DNA of 64,000 bases from Desmodus rotundus (GCF_022682495.2 NC_071396.1:21201735-21265734); one strand, 5' to 3'; shown: positions 32,681 to 45,342, numbered from the stretch's first letter. The notes: generated by a model from the sequence alone, not told the origin. Numbers and translations are program-made.

Positions 32681-34505
32681 CAGACGGACGAGGGCCAGAC
32701 ACAGATAGGTAACACGTGGACCGATTTCAGGGTGTTGGTTGGAGCTGGGTAAGCAGACCCTAAGCTTGTTGGAGCAGGCCACAGGAACGAAAGGTCAGGA
32801 GCAGCTGGAATCCCGTGGCCGTGAGCTGAAACTCTTGTCCAAAGGGAGGAATCTCCCTCTTTCTCTGCAGGGGAGGCCTAAGTCCGCTTTCAGACCTCCC
32901 AGCTGACTCAGGCCAGCCCACCTAGTTAGTTCCCTAAGGTCAAGTCAACTCATTGAAGACTTTAATCACACCTGTGGAGCCCTCGAGAGCAGCACCTTGA
33001 TGAGTGTTTGACTGAAAGCCTGGGAGGAGGTCTATATCCCATAGCCCACCCTTCCCACCTACTGGGAATGGAATTCTAGGGAATGTCGTTTGGCCTAGCT
33101 ACGTTGACAAACCCCATAACTATCGAGAGAGCGTAGTCTTTAAAAAAGGACAGTATGAACACCCACAGCATGGCAGGAAATAGCACAAGGCAACGGACCT
33201 GCCAAGACGAACAGAGCCTAAAACAGGTGAGTGTGTGTGTGCATACATGTGTACTTGTGATCCAGTTTCCTCCGATCCTTAAAGGAACAGCCCCCGCTCT
33301 GGCTGTGCTGGCCACTTGCAGCCGGCGGAAGAGGCTCCCAGACTCAGCTCGACCACCTGGGAGCCTTGCCTACGGGCGGCAGACGGTTGTCCTTGTGTTC
33401 AACAACAACCGTAAAATACGTGGCAAAACTTATCGAAAAGGCCCACAGTGGCCTCGCTGGGCACGGCCCAGCCTATCAAGCATGAGTTTTTCTCTGAAAA
33501 CAGCAGCTTTTTCTAGTTGGAGCACGTTTGTCTTGATTTCTCAGTGGGGCCAGGGATGGGTTGTTTTCCTTCTGCCATCGGCCCCTGCTGGGTTGTTGAA
33601 ACTTGTCTGGTGCCCACACTCGAATCCAAAGACCAATGTGAACTCCAGGTGCTTTGTGGCACCTCGGCCACTGCTGCTTGGTTGAAGGGGATGGCGCCCT
33701 GCATTCTTTGTGACTAAACACCTCACTGGCTCATAGGATTCAAACACAGCAGTCAGAAGGGGGCTGGGGAGGAAGAAACCGCAGCTCTCCCAGGTGGGAG
33801 GCATTATTTCTTAGCACGCAGTGACTTTTCCCGGGGAGAAAGCACGGTGGGCATTACCACTCTGCCCACGAGAAGTCCTGAAGCTCCCCTAACCCAGCTA
33901 CGCGTCTGTTTGCCCTTGGGCCTGGCACTGCCCCTAGATGAGGCAACATTTCAGGAAGCCACAGGAAGGGCAAAATATTTCTTGGTAGCTGCTATTTGCG
34001 GGCCTGCCAGCATAAACAATGGTGGGCTTGAATGCATCTTGGAAGATGCTGGCGAGTTCCACATGGGAGGCACAAGCCACTCACTGCTCACTGCTCGTAG
34101 CCAAGACTGGGGCGTGGACATGCGGAAGAAGACCAGTGGGAGGTGCTGGGGCCTGAGCTGTGCCCCCTGAGTCAGGCAGGCCAGGCTGGGAGGGATTGCG
34201 TGTCTGGTCCTATTCGGGAAACGGGTACAAAGCAGAGTAGGAAATCATTTATGTGTTGGTTTCTGGCACATCCCCAGAGACTGATTTGGGGTTTGAGGGA
34301 CATGGGAATGGGCGTTTTTACAAGTATTTTACCATGTTATTCTGACAGTGGTGGTCGAGAAGCACTCATCTAAAGAGTGGAAACTGTAGAATGTTAGAAC
34401 TAGAATGTTTAAAAGAATCTTGAAAGACTTTATAATTTTACATTTAATTTTCATATTTAGCAGTGAAGGGGTAGGACCCATGAAAGCAAGCAACGATATC
34501 TTATT
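32681..34505. other. Unique sequence, no gene recognised
   Basis: A 177-codon plus frame (33155-33685) is unrecognised and is matched by several overlapping minus-strand frames. A short GT-rich stretch lies at about 33230-33255. No repeat named. Confidence 0.45.
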
Positions 34506-34520
34506 AAAAGATAGAAAACA

Positions 34521-34736
34521 GCCATGGCTGGTGTGGCTTAGTGGATTGTGTGCTGGCCTGTGAATCAAAGGATCTCAGGTTCGATTCCCAGTCAGAGCAC
34601 ATGCCTGGGTTGCGGGCCAGGTCCCCAGTAGAGTCAGGGGGAGAGTGTGTGAGAGGCAACCACACACTGATGTTTCTCTCCCTCACTTGCCCTCACCCTT
34701 CCCCTCTCTAAAATTAAATAAATAAAATCTTTTAAA
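34521..34736 (+). mobile_element. Bat VES-type SINE with 15-bp TSD
   Basis: Sense copy with a B box (ggttcgattcc) at 34578-34588, 'gtgagaggcaaccacacact', a CT-rich tract and aattaaataaataaaatctt. The TSD is aaaagatagaaaaca at 34506-34520 and aaaagacacaaaaca at 34737-34751 (two mismatches). It carries a small insertion in the 'cagtagagtcagggggagag' part. Confidence 0.95.
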
Positions 34737-34751
34737 AAAAGACACAAAACA

Positions 34752-37619
34752 AGGATGTTTCCATTGGGCCTGAGATGTGACTCTATAATCAGAGAGGGAG
34801 AGAGAGGCAGGAACAAAGATTTCCGAGTGTAAAATTGTGAAAGGACCCACACAAAAGTGATATTATTGGGTCAGACTGAAGGGGGAACAGGTGAGATTAG
34901 TAAACTTTCTCTTGGTTAACTTTAGATTATGGGCACCATGCTTGGAGACCTTTGTCAGATTGACTGGCAGAGAGTGACTGGGAGGGAGAGGAGTCTGGAA
35001 ACCATTACACTTCCCCTTCGGGCTGTGTGAGGCTAGAAGAACACAGAGGGAGCACTCAGTAACAATTCCTTCAGGTTCCCCGGGTTCAAAGAAACCAGGA
35101 GCTCAAACGGGAGGAGAGACAATAGTGGGAGGGGACCCACACCGGTGTGCAAACATCAGACGCGTCATATTCTGTTCGCTTTGAATGGTGGGTGCAGGTG
35201 GATAAGAAAGCTTTGTACACCTGCCGCAGATGACTCCACAGCCATCACTGCTGGGGTTGCCATGGCGACCGCCTGTCGGGCTGCTGTGTCGCAGGTCGGA
35301 CCAGCCTGTGTTTAGGGCCCTTTCCTAGTTAAGCTTCACATCGGTGTGCACCAGGTCAAGATAAATTGGCTGATTGAAAAGGAGATCAAAGATGAATACC
35401 ATCCTTGCCCATTCCCTTAGGGTCCGTCCGTGTTGGGAAAGGAGGGGCGGCTCCATCAGGGGTTTCATGTCAAGGTTCCCCGACTGGCCCCAAACGGTTT
35501 CTTCCCCCCCGCCCCCGGATTGTAAGCTAGTGAACCCGTACTGTGCGCGGTAGGAGTGGGAACCTCGGTGTTTACACACAGGACTTTTACCAAAGGTCCG
35601 AAAGGAGTTTAGTCATTGGGTGGCTTTGCAACTAAAAGGGTGATGAGCAGATGGCCTTAGACAGAGTTTGGGGGTAGTCACTTCCCAGAGCCCAGAGAAA
35701 TCACAGTAGGAAAGTGGCAGAGAAGCAGTGGGTACGGTGTGGCCGGTGGCCGGTGGCCAGCAGGTGGTCTGTACCACGTGGCTCTGCCTCCCTCCCTAGG
35801 AATCAGGACACAGCACAGTGGAGGAGCAAGGAAGGGGCTGCAGTCTCCAGCTTCAGGCCCAGCCCTGGCCCTGCCGTGAGTCAGTGAGCCCCGGGAGAGG
35901 CTCAATGTGGGTTTCCTTACGCGCCACGCTGGAATGAGGCCAGCTTATGGAGAAAAAATGAGACAGCACACCATCCCACGGGCACTTACGTTGCTTACTA
36001 AGCATTGGTTCTTTCTGCTCTTTTATAATAAGTACGGTCTTGCCCACCACTGTTTTCTCCGGAAATCTAAGTGGACACTCTCAACGGCCTGGCCTGACCC
36101 CCACAGCGCTCCTTCCTCAGGGCGGGCCAGGGCTTTGCAGGCCAGCAGCGACCTGGCACAGTGCACCCACGTGGGCTCGGCTGCTGCCCACGCCGTGGAG
36201 AGGCCGGCGTGGGCTGTCTGTGCGTCCCCACGGCTCGTATCACTGGGGTAGGTGTACAATAACAGTTTTACAATTATCACACAAGTAAAGCATATTCTTC
36301 TTAAAGGAAATGTAAACTACCGCAAGCAAATAGGAGGAAATAAAACTCACCTATAATTATACCACCTCTAAACACTTTCAATATTTAAGTAGGTATCCTT
36401 TGCTATGTGTATGTATAAGTAGAATATAGACATGTATCTAAACATGTGTACAGTAATACCTGTAGTAGAATATACGTCTGTATTCTGACTTAAAATATGA
36501 CAAACAGGAAGGACAAACTACCATGCTTTTGGGAAAACGTAATCTTAATGACACATTTCCCAATTCTCTCTCTATTCAGTGCCACATCTGGGGGGTGCCT
36601 TTCAATGGAGAAGCAGGAGAGAAAAATCACTATAAGGCCTTTTAGTGGGCCAAGAATTCTGTTTTTCCCCCATGTGGAATGTGATTTCTCATTATTTGCC
36701 AACCTGTAGCTGGGGGAGGACTCTCGAATCCAGGTAGAGTGGAAAGTAGGTAGGATTCCAATCAATAGTTTATGGGGTTTTTCCTGCAGATATTTAAGCA
36801 ACCACTTCCTTTCTGGCTCTTGTTGAGGAGAAGACAGAATTTCAATGTGTTCAAGGACATGTAATAGCCTAAAAGCAGATGGTTAAGAGTTATTATGTAG
36901 AATTGCAGGACATCCATCTGCCTCCACATACGCTGAGATGGTTGATGAGATGGACGGACGGAGGAAATGCCGTGACCACACAGAGGAAGCCCCGTGTACT
37001 CGGTAAGAACATGGTCACAGATGAGCGAGACGCCTGATTCACAGAGTTCCTCACAGTCTAACCCCGTGATTTCTGTAGCAACTCTAGCTGGAATGCCATG
37101 TTGAATTCATAGATGTCCTTTAAAGATTGCAGTCACTGGAATCTGTTCTGTCACCGAAAGCTCTGCTTGCAGGATTGGCTGTACCCCCGCCTGTCTGCCC
37201 GGGGACCACTGCTACCCCACGGAGAAATCCTGCTTCTTCAAAGCTTAGCTCCTCTTTGCACTCACTCTTTGGAATTAAAGAGACTCTCAAGACCTTAGTC
37301 TGGAGACAGCATTGTCCACCTCAGCTTAAATCTCTCAGGGACCACGCTACTCCAGGAACCCAACAGCAGCCCTGCTCTTAGGCGGTGTCTCTGGGCTTCA
37401 GGGCATCAGAGAGAGCGACACTCCAGTCACTTCCCTCACTTCCCCACTCCGGACCAAACGTGAAGATTCTTCGGCTCCAGCTCCTCCGTTGGAAACCTAC
37501 CACACCCTGCTCTCCCGTACTTATTTCTTCTGGCCCCTCTTCCCACTGGTCTCATCTCTGGGCTGTAGTCACAGTCCGACCACAAGCAATTTCACCGGCT
37601 GTTCGGCTTCTCCCAAAGG
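34752..37619. other. Unique sequence, AT-rich in part
   Basis: 36285-36490 is AT-rich and vaguely resembles an old L1 3'UTR (taagtaggtatcctttgcta, then a tatgtataagtag block), but this is too weak to call. A small GGCCGGT repeat lies at 35740-35757. No gene recognised. Confidence 0.4.
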
Positions 37620-37798
37620 CAGCGGTTCTCCACTCTCTTTGTAAATTACAATTACCTGGAGAGATGTGAGAGAATAGCAGCCAGCCCCCAGCCCCACCCC
37701 CAGTACTATTTAATTGGTGCAGAGTGCGCCCCAGGCACTGCAGCTGTAAAAGCTCCCCGGATGATGCTAACTCAAACCGGCAGTGCGGTTTGGAAACC
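37620..37798 (+). mobile_element. MER5-like hAT MITE
   Basis: The left end 'cagcggttctccactctctt' corresponds to the MER5 terminus 'cagtggttctcaa...'. The interior shows 'aattacctggagag', 'agccccacccccagtact', 'gcagagtgcgccccaggcac' and 'gtaaaagctccccggatgat'. The right end is a decayed 'ggtttggaaaccc'. It is non-autonomous and carries no transposase. Confidence 0.75.
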
Positions 37799-38999
37799 CA
37801 GCCCCAGGGCGTCCTTCCAGAGGAGGACTCCCGGGTGCAGGTGCTGGGCAGCCTGCTGCCCCCCCAACACACGGTGCAGCCGCCACATTCACAGAGGAGA
37901 GCCAGTCACCCTCCCCAATGCCATTACAAGCGGCTTCCACCATATTGGCAAACATCCTTGAATCCATCCCAATGGAACAAAGGCAGAAAATTGTAGAATT
38001 ACAATCCTTTAGCATCGTTCAGTAAATTCCATGGCAATTTAGGTACAATTGTTCAGATTTTTGGTATGGACTATACGATCCATTCTACACCCCGGATTTA
38101 AGGCTGGACTTGCATATTCAATCAAGAACATGAACTAAAATACCTACTCTTTTATTAATCATTGCATTCTAAGAGGTACCCGATTATAGGTTAATTAAAA
38201 CACAGTCTTCATAGGTCAGTTCACAGCCCTCTGTCCTGTTATATTATTTTCTAGTTCACTCTTCCTCTCTCTCTGCCATTTTTAAATATTACTCTGAAGG
38301 ACGGTTTGCCAAAATTAATTCATGACTTTCCAGGTTCGTTACTGTTTTTGTCAAATCCACAGAATATTTCTTATATAGGGCCCCTTTATAGTTTTTCGAT
38401 ACCTCAAATACTTACAGAAAGAATATTTTACATGCCCATAAAGAGAAGCAAAGGAAGTTCTTAGAGAAAACCCGCTCTCAGCCCAGCTGTTCTCTGGTTT
38501 TCTTGCGAGCCGTGACCAGGGTCACTCTCTTCCTCTCTCTCCACTGTCATTCCATTAACAAGGCCCCGGGTCCAGGCCCTGCACAGGCCCCACTGCTTTC
38601 TGTCTCCGAGGTTAAGGGGAGCTGACTGCTGCACAAGACTGTTTTTTCTTTACCAAATATTGGAGAAATGTTTTCTGAGAGAGAGAGAAGGGATCCCTGG
38701 GAACTGAAGAGGAAATGAGAAGGAGGCAGAGTGAACAGGACTTGGCGTCCAGATGGACACAGGGAGTGAGGGAGTGAGGCAAAGGGTGTGGGGCGACTTC
38801 TGAGCATCTGGCTCAGATGTGGATGAAGACCTGGACCTCTTCCCATGAGTCAAATCTTCCCGTTTTACGTCCACGGCCTTCCCGGGCCTTGACCCCTGAG
38901 GGGCGGGGCTGATGCAAACTTCAAATCCTGGTCTTTTATTTGCAGACTCGACCATAGAGCTCTGGGGCTGTTATTGTTGTTGTTTAATCCATTGAAACT
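37799..38999. other. Unique sequence, AT-rich at 38030-38460
   Basis: No repeat is recognised. The AT-rich block contains 'ttaattaaaacacagtcttc' and similar homeodomain-type cores, and could be regulatory or simply old neutral sequence. Confidence 0.4.
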
Positions 39000-39722
39000 A
39001 ACTCAACTTCTACCTACTCTCTAGATAGACTGAAATAAAAAAATATCAACAGCATCAAATGTTAGTGCGGATATGGAGCAACTTGTGGGTGTGTAAACTT
39101 GCACAATCACTTCGCGCCCTGGAAACTTCTTAGAAAGTTAAACGTACATCTACCCTATAACCTAGTGATTCCACTTCTACATATTAATCCAATAAAAATA
39201 AAATGTTAACCCAGTTTTATACAAGAAAACTCACAGCAGTATTATTCATAACAGCTCCAACCTAGAAATAGTGAGAGCCCATTAACAGAAAAACAGACAA
39301 ACGGTTGGTGTATCTATACAACAGAACACACTCCTCAACACAATGAATCAATGACCGATATATGCCACATGCAACTTGGATTAATCTCTAAAACCTCTTT
39401 CACAGAAGGAGAGCCTTCTTCATAAAAGAAAACTTACACAAAAGAGACAGACTGTAGGGTTCCATTTCTATGACATTCTACAGCAGGAGAAACAAATCTC
39501 TGGTGATGGAAAGCAGATCAGTGGTTGCGTGGGAGCGGGGAGCAGAGGGAGCAATTGCAAAGGGCACAGGCAGCGTTTTGCTGGGATTGGAAACGCTCTA
39601 CATTTTGACAGCGGTGCGCGCTATGTGGGTGCGTGACTTGTCAAAAATGATTTGATTGTAGATTTAAGATCTGTGCATTTCACTGTGCGTAAATTACATC
39701 TCCATAAAAAAATTCTCAAAAA
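39000..39722 (+). mobile_element. Old L1 3' end (ORF2 end plus 3'UTR)
   Basis: Sense L1M-type 3' end. It has 'agtgcggatatggagcaact' near 39064, 'cctagtgattccacttctac' near 39161, 'cagcagtattattcataaca', 'ctatacaacagaacacactc', 'tggtgatggaaagcagatca', 'tgctgggattggaaacgctc' and 'cataaaaaaattctcaaaaa' at the 3' end. Frames are broken throughout. Confidence 0.85.
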
Positions 39723-39930
39723 TTAAGTCAACACGCATCTGCCATCTTGACCCCTTATATTATCCCGGTGGACCCCAAGTGGTGGACCCATCTCAGTTCC
39801 AGGTGTGTGGCACGCTACTGCTCCTACCCCACCTCCAAACACACCCGCAGGTGTGCACAGCCGCAGAGCGAGAGGAAGTGCACATCTCCTGCCTTTGTCG
39901 TCTGCTCCTCCTTTTTCAAAGGGTAATACC
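39723..39930. other. Unique spacer
   Basis: No repeat or gene is seen in this short stretch between the L1 end and the purine-rich tract. Confidence 0.4.
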
Positions 39931-40012
39931 AAAAGAAAGGAGGAAGGAAGGAAGGGAGGGAAGGAGGGAGGAGGGAAGGAAGGAAGGAAGGAAGGAAAGC
40001 AGGCAGGCAAGT
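39931..40012 (+). repeat. (GGAA/GGGA)n purine tract
   Basis: Imperfect ggaag/gggag repeats ending in aggaaggaaggaaggaaag. Open frames over it are repeat artefacts. Confidence 0.93.
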
Positions 40013-40080
40013 CCACTCTTCATGAAAAGCTACAAGAGCTGAATTAACAGTAAAAGTCACTGAAGAATTCACTTTCTGGG

Positions 40081-40288
40081 CCTTGGCTGGTGTGGCTCGG
40101 TGGACTGAGCACAGGTCTGTAAACCAAAGCGTCACTGGTTCGATTCCCAATCAGGGCACACACCGGGGCCTGGGTTGCAGGCCAGGTCCCCAGTAGGGGG
40201 TACACGAGAGGCAACCACACCTTGAGGCTTCTCTCCCTCTCTTCCACTCTGTCTAAAAATAAATAAATAAAATCTTAAAAAAAAAAAA
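40081..40288 (+). mobile_element. Bat VES-type SINE
   Basis: Sense copy with a B box (ggttcgattcc) at 40137-40147, 'caggtccccagtagggggta', a CT-rich tract, aataaataaataaaatctta and an A-rich tail. An 'agaattc...tggg' similarity flanks it (40065-40080 and 40289-40299), so the TSD is probable but imperfect. It has a small insertion in the 'cacacaccggggcctgggtt' section. Confidence 0.93.
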
Positions 40289-40299
40289 AGAATTCTGGG

Positions 40300-42494
40300 A
40301 TATGATACCCGTTCGGTAACCTCAAACCACGGAAGCCTCTGGGCTCAGAGGGGACAGGTTGCCCCGCCGGCAGATCCCAGGCTACTGAATCACACAGACC
40401 TTACTCAGCAAAGGCCCTGGATAGTTTGAATAACTTTCCAAGGGCCCACAGCTGTGGATTATGCCTTTGTGATGAGTTAGAGCTCTATTTAATTACATGT
40501 TTTTCAGAAGAGCACTGAAGAGAAATGGCTTGAGATTATTTTTAGCTTACTTTATGGGCATGAAAATTAGCCTTCTTTCTGACAGCTTTCCAAATTACTA
40601 CTGGAGCAAGTCAAATTCGGTCTATGATGTCTTCTTTCTTGACTCTCCCCTGCAATCATAGATATTAATGACGGTGACAGATTAGAAAATGAGGACCTTG
40701 TTCTATGAACTATGACACATGTTTTACTGCTAAACAGTCTGAGCCCGTTGGCTCTCCCTGAGCGATCCGACCCTGTCCCAGGACGTGCTGGCGGGCCACA
40801 CAGTCTCCCTCCTGGAACAACCCAACACACAGCCGAACCTCTGCTGGCTCATGACATCAGTTCCCTGGAGGTGTGACTTAATCTTCAGGCAGTGGATACA
40901 TGGCTTCCAACACGGCTTCCAACATGGCTTCCATCAGACTTATTAAAGATTTTGGAGATATGATTTCTTTTCCTCCCCTTTCAAGCCATCCTTTTATCTC
41001 CTGCATTATCTAATTGCCAGTCTCCCCAGATAAAGTGGTGAATCAACGTTACCCAGATGACTCTGGACTTGGTCGCCCGGTGCTCCAATTTACCTTGCAT
41101 GGGGGCATCGCTTTTAAAAACCAGCCGCCCAGCTCCCCAGCAGGACGAACTTCCAAGAGCCGGTGCACAAACACGTTATTTACAGAGTAGGTAACCAGGG
41201 AGCCTAATCCAACCCACTGACTGCGCGACATCCTTCTCTCCATTCAGACAGGTTACTGGCGACGGCCTTTCGTATGGCATCTGTCATTTACACTTCCTGA
41301 TAATAAAACTTAATTAAAATTTCATTCCTGTACAAGCAGGATGCCAGTTTAACAGATGGCCTGTCATTGTTATGTCCGCATATTTTTATATCGGACGGCA
41401 TCCCACGCAGTTTCACGCAACTGCTATTCATTTGAGTGCTGCCTTCTTTTCAGGCATTTCTTTCCCATTATAAACCTTATTGGTTTCATAGGACTATAAA
41501 ATCCATCGTGAAAAGTAATCAATTAAAATTATAGAAATGATTCAAACAGTCCTACTTAAACTAAAGAATAATTAATGATTAAAACCTGCGCCGTGCTCTG
41601 CAGGAGAAGGGGATATTTGTGTAGAAACATCTGAGTTCGTGAATGTAGGCGGGGATCGACCTATGGAAAGGGTGGAGTATATACCACGTGTATCGTATTT
41701 TAGCAAGTGATCTGTCTCAAAACTTTCATGCTTCTCTGATGATTCCAAAAATCTCCTTTTACGTTTTTCGTTCATCTTTATTTTGAGTCCATTGATTTCA
41801 CGGTCTGCACTCAGAATACCAAGAATGCTCCCCCTTCAGATTGGGGTGGGAAGGGCGTGCAGGAAGGAAAACATCGGAGGCACGGAATACAGACCGGAAT
41901 TCCAAATCTTTTCACAGAACCAAGGGGCATGCTATTCCAGGTGCTATATTTGGTGATATTTGAATACTTCCCATTAAGCTAATTTTAATAGTAATGTCAC
42001 GTTTCAGGGAGCTTCAAAGGAACTTCGCAGTATAGTTTGAAGGTACAGTAAGTTTATGTCCCCTTGAAAAGCTGTCTTGTTTCTCCTTGGGAATGGTGGT
42101 GTCTTCAAGCTCCCTCTCCCTCCTTCTCTGATAATTTCAGTTACCTGCGGCTCACGGTTTTTCTCTTTCCCACCCCAAATCTGTTCTCAGAAAAGGTTTC
42201 AATAAACTCATTCAACCCAATATAGAAGTAACGTATGAGAGTCAAAACAATGATTTCCCCAGGGGTATTTACATTTTAGCCAAAGCCCACCGCTTTCTGA
42301 AACAAGGCTCTCTAACTGTGAAATATCGGGCATGGATCAGTAAGAGACGTCCCGAGTCCCTGAAATCGTACCATTCCCTGGGTGGCTTTCTTTACGTCGT
42401 CCTACATCTCCCCCTGCACTGCCCATTTGAGAAACAAAACCCTTGAATAAGGAAACATGCCATCAGCTTTTCCTAGAGGGAAGGAGGAAGAAGG
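40300..42494. other. Repeat-free, AT-rich block with candidate conserved elements
   Basis: This is the longest AT-rich stretch without recognisable transposons. 40440-40560 and 41250-41590 hold many TAAT cores, for example 'taaaacttaattaaaatttc' near 41305 and 'aagaataattaatgattaaa' near 41564. A 12-bp unit (catggcttccaa and variants) is repeated three times at 40899-40934. No coding frame is recognised. Confidence 0.4.
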
Positions 42495-42504
42495 AAATAA
42501 ATGA

Positions 42505-42745
42505 TGCCCAGGCCGGTGTGGCTCAGTTGGTTGGAGGAGCATCGTCCCATAACCGAAGGGTTGTGGGTTCGATTCCCTAGTCCAGGCACATACGATTCCC
42601 AGGTCCAGGCACGAACAGGAGACAACCAATCAGTGTTTCTCTCTCACATGATGTTTCTCTCTCTCCCTTCCTCTCTCCTTTTCCCTCTCTCTAAAAGCAA
42701 TGAAAAATGTCCTCAGGTAGGGTAAAAAAAATTTTTTTAAGAACA
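42505..42745 (+). mobile_element. Bat tRNA-derived SINE, older VES-type subfamily
   Basis: The head is 'gcccaggccggtgtggctca', with a B box (ggttcgattcc) at 42566-42576. The section 'tccaggcacatacgattccc' is partly duplicated, followed by 'gtgtttctctctcacatgat', a CT-rich tract and 'aaaagcaatgaaaaatgtcc'. That tail differs from the aataaataaa tail of the other copies. The TSD is aaataaatga at 42495-42504 and 42746-42755. Confidence 0.92.
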
Positions 42746-42755
42746 AAATAAATGA

Positions 42756-43318
42756 AAAAGATGAGAAAAGAGAAAAGACTACACAGAAGGTGTGGCAAGT
42801 CCACACCAGAATTCATGGAGAATTGACATACCAAGCGACGAAGACAAAGAAGAAAATTATGGAAATATTGTCTACCTCTTGTAAGAACTGGCTGTATACC
42901 AGAGGATACTCTAGCAATATCTCTGCAGTCACTATCTCTGTATAGTCTATAGATACAGGCCTGACTCCCTTCGTCCCCTGTATAACCCACTCCAGAAGAG
43001 CCCCAAGAGCCAGGTGTCAGCTCACAGGCCCACCTGTGCCTCTTGGTTTGGCACCATTTCTTGAAATTAACCTTTACTTTCTTGGCTGCAAACTCCTGTT
43101 TGCATGTTATTGGGATTTGGTGAATGCCGGCCAATGAACCCCTTTTGTTCGGTAATGAATATTTACCGAGCTCCTTTCCAGATCTCTGGCCTTTGCAACT
43201 CAGGGTTAACTCAAAACTAATTTCCTTTAAATTGCTTAAGATTACTTTCCAACTACTATGCTGAGTGTGAAAATCGGGCAAAGGGCTAATATATATTGAA
43301 TGTCTACAGTAGGCTAGA
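42756..43318. other. Unique sequence under a long minus-strand open frame
   Basis: A 235-codon frame (42691-43398 minus) crosses this block. Its C-terminal end runs into the SINE tail and its N-terminal end into a MER5-like MITE. I treat it as chance; no domain is recognised. Confidence 0.4.
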
Positions 43319-43470
43319 CCGCTGTTTCTCAAATGTTGGTGTGCAACAGAATCCCACGGGTTCCTGGGAAGCACACCATGCATCCTTTTCCGCCTCAATG
43401 CACGTGGGCTTCTGGATTCTTTGTTAATTTCTAGGTGAGTAGAGTACGCATCAGAGTTTGAAAACCACCG
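43319..43470 (+). mobile_element. MER5-like hAT MITE
   Basis: The left end is 'ccgctgtttctcaaatgttg'. The right end 'tcagagtttgaaaaccaccg' is its inverted counterpart. The interior has 'cagaatcccacgggttcctg' and 'tttctaggtgagtagagtac'. It is short and non-autonomous. Confidence 0.75.
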
Positions 43471-43650
43471 TGCTGGGCATTTACATGCATTATTTCATTA
43501 AATCCTCTATCGTACTAAAGGACATAGTGTTATGTTTACTTTCCAGGTACATAGAACCGAGGCTTAGAGTGACTCGAAGTCACAAAGCAAATGAGTGGCA
43601 GACCCATTATTAAAACCCAAGCCTGTCCACCTCTCAACATACACACTCTT
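43471..43650 (-). mobile_element. MIR SINE, antisense
   Basis: Plus-strand wording is the reverse of MIR: 'tgctgggcatttacatgcat', 'tatttcattaaatcctctat', then 'agaaccgaggcttagagtga', 'gtcacaaagcaaatgagtgg' and 'ttattaaaacccaagcctgt'. It abuts the MER5-like element. Confidence 0.8.
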
Positions 43651-44894
43651 CCAGCTCTGCCCCACAAAGACCCAGCCCTGTTACTAACCGCTTCTTAAAG
43701 AAGCTGGTGAAGAACAAACTGCTCCCCCCGAGCCAGGAAAGCAAACCAACACGGTTTCCCAAGACTTAGAATGATTATTTTGTTTTGCCTTTTAAAAAAT
43801 ACAAACACAGCAAATTATAAGGGTCTTCTTTCCTGGAGGATCCACCCGTTGAAACCCCACTGGATTGCCATGCTCGCGTCTGCAGGAAAGCTGAAGAATT
43901 TTCAGAAACACATAATTAAGACCCAGAGGGGAAGCCAAGATTGAAAAAGAGCTTCCAAGGGACAAGGGACAGAGTGACTGCCAGCAAGGCTTCCTAAGGG
44001 AATTCCTGAGACCAATGAGGTGTGAACATAGGTGGTTTTCTCCAAAACCTACCAGGAAGGAAAGAGGGATAAAGGGTCCCTATGGGCATAAACAACGTCA
44101 ATTAAGAACAAGAAAGGACAAGAAGATCCTATTGTCTGCCAAAGGGATAAAGGAAGTAAATGCCCTTTTATTGTACTGTCAGGAGAAAAATGAGTACCGG
44201 GAGGATTGTTCTAAACCCATTAAGAAACGAAGGGAGAATTACATCAACAAGCCCATTAGGAAGCAAAACCTCCGCCAGTGGGAAGAGCAACAGAAAACTA
44301 GAACAATTTATAAACGTCTTTATCCAAGCGAGCTGGGCCACAAGGGGTTGTGAAGATTGCAAGACGAGATTGTCGTTGAGAAAACAGTCTGGAAATATGA
44401 CAAGCTTGGTGTGATTAATGTTGAGCCCTCAAATTCAGTTCAACCCTGCCCTAGATTAGAAGGCTCCCAATCCATTTGCTGCCAAAAATAAAAGTAAGTT
44501 TTTCTTCCGAGATGTCTGTTGTATGCAACCATTATTCTGAGTTACCAAAACAACCCATTGGGGATTTAGCCAATTCCCACAACGTGTGTCCCTAGTACAT
44601 TTCCTAGAAACGTTGTGCGTTCTGTGTTTGGAAGGGTCTGTGGGTACAAGAAAGGCCCTGGCAGGTTTGAGAGGACGGTTTTCGGTTTCTCTGAGATCCC
44701 AGGGCCTTACTCCACGGGGCTGACTGCGGCTCAGCGGTCTGAGCAGAGAAGCTGCCCTTCACCAGGCTTTTCCAGCCTGTCTCCTTGGACCGAAATGTTT
44801 ACTCTGTCGGATCAGGCTGCGACCCGTCAGCATTACACGTTCATGACATCAATTACCTGTGTCCCAGCCGCTTCAGATCTGTCAACAACTGGAT
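43651..44894. other. Unique sequence, no gene recognised
   Basis: A Lys/Arg-rich 113-codon frame (44015-44353) reflects A-rich composition. It shows no fold, repeat or domain I recognise. Confidence 0.4.
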
Positions 44895-45235
44895 CTAAAA
44901 AACAAAATAAACAAGCATGCAGAACAGAAACAGAATTGCAGACACAGAGAGCGTTTTGATGGTTGCCAGATGGGAAGGGGTTTGCGGGAAGAGTGGAAAA
45001 GGTGAAGGGATTAAGAAGTACAAACTGGTAGTCACAGAACAGTCACGGAGATGTGAAGTACAGTGTAGGGAAGACAGCAGCCCAAAGAACATACATACAT
45101 GACCCAAGGTCATGGACAACAGTGTGGAGGTTGCCTGAGGGGCAGACTGGGTGAAGGGAGGCAAAGGGGGTAAAATTGGGACAACTGTAACAGCATAAGA
45201 AAATAACATATAACTTTAAAAAAATGCAACAATGT
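44895..45235 (+). mobile_element. L1 3'UTR (younger type)
   Basis: Sense L1 3' end: 'gatggttgccagatgggaag', 'gtgaagggattaagaagtac', 'agatgtgaagtacagtgtag', 'caaaggtcatggacaacagt'-like wording, a G/A-rich stretch and 'aaattgggacaactgtaaca', then an A-rich tail. It shares its last part with the tail at 18527 and is related to the element at 55405. Confidence 0.8.
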
Positions 45236-45342
45236 ACAAAATAATTTCAAATGACATCATACATGATAGTATTTTGTATCTTGTTTTGTGACGTGTGTAT
45301 GCATATGACTGTGTGTATAATGAGTCAAAACATAACATATAT

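Noticed and set aside
34578..34588. tRNA gene B box
   Set aside because: The box belongs to a SINE head with a SINE tail and TSD; no cloverleaf tRNA gene is present. The same applies to the other SINE copies.
42691..43398. 235-codon minus-strand open frame
   Set aside because: Its C-terminal part is a SINE tail and its N-terminal part is a MER5-like MITE, so it is assembled by chance.
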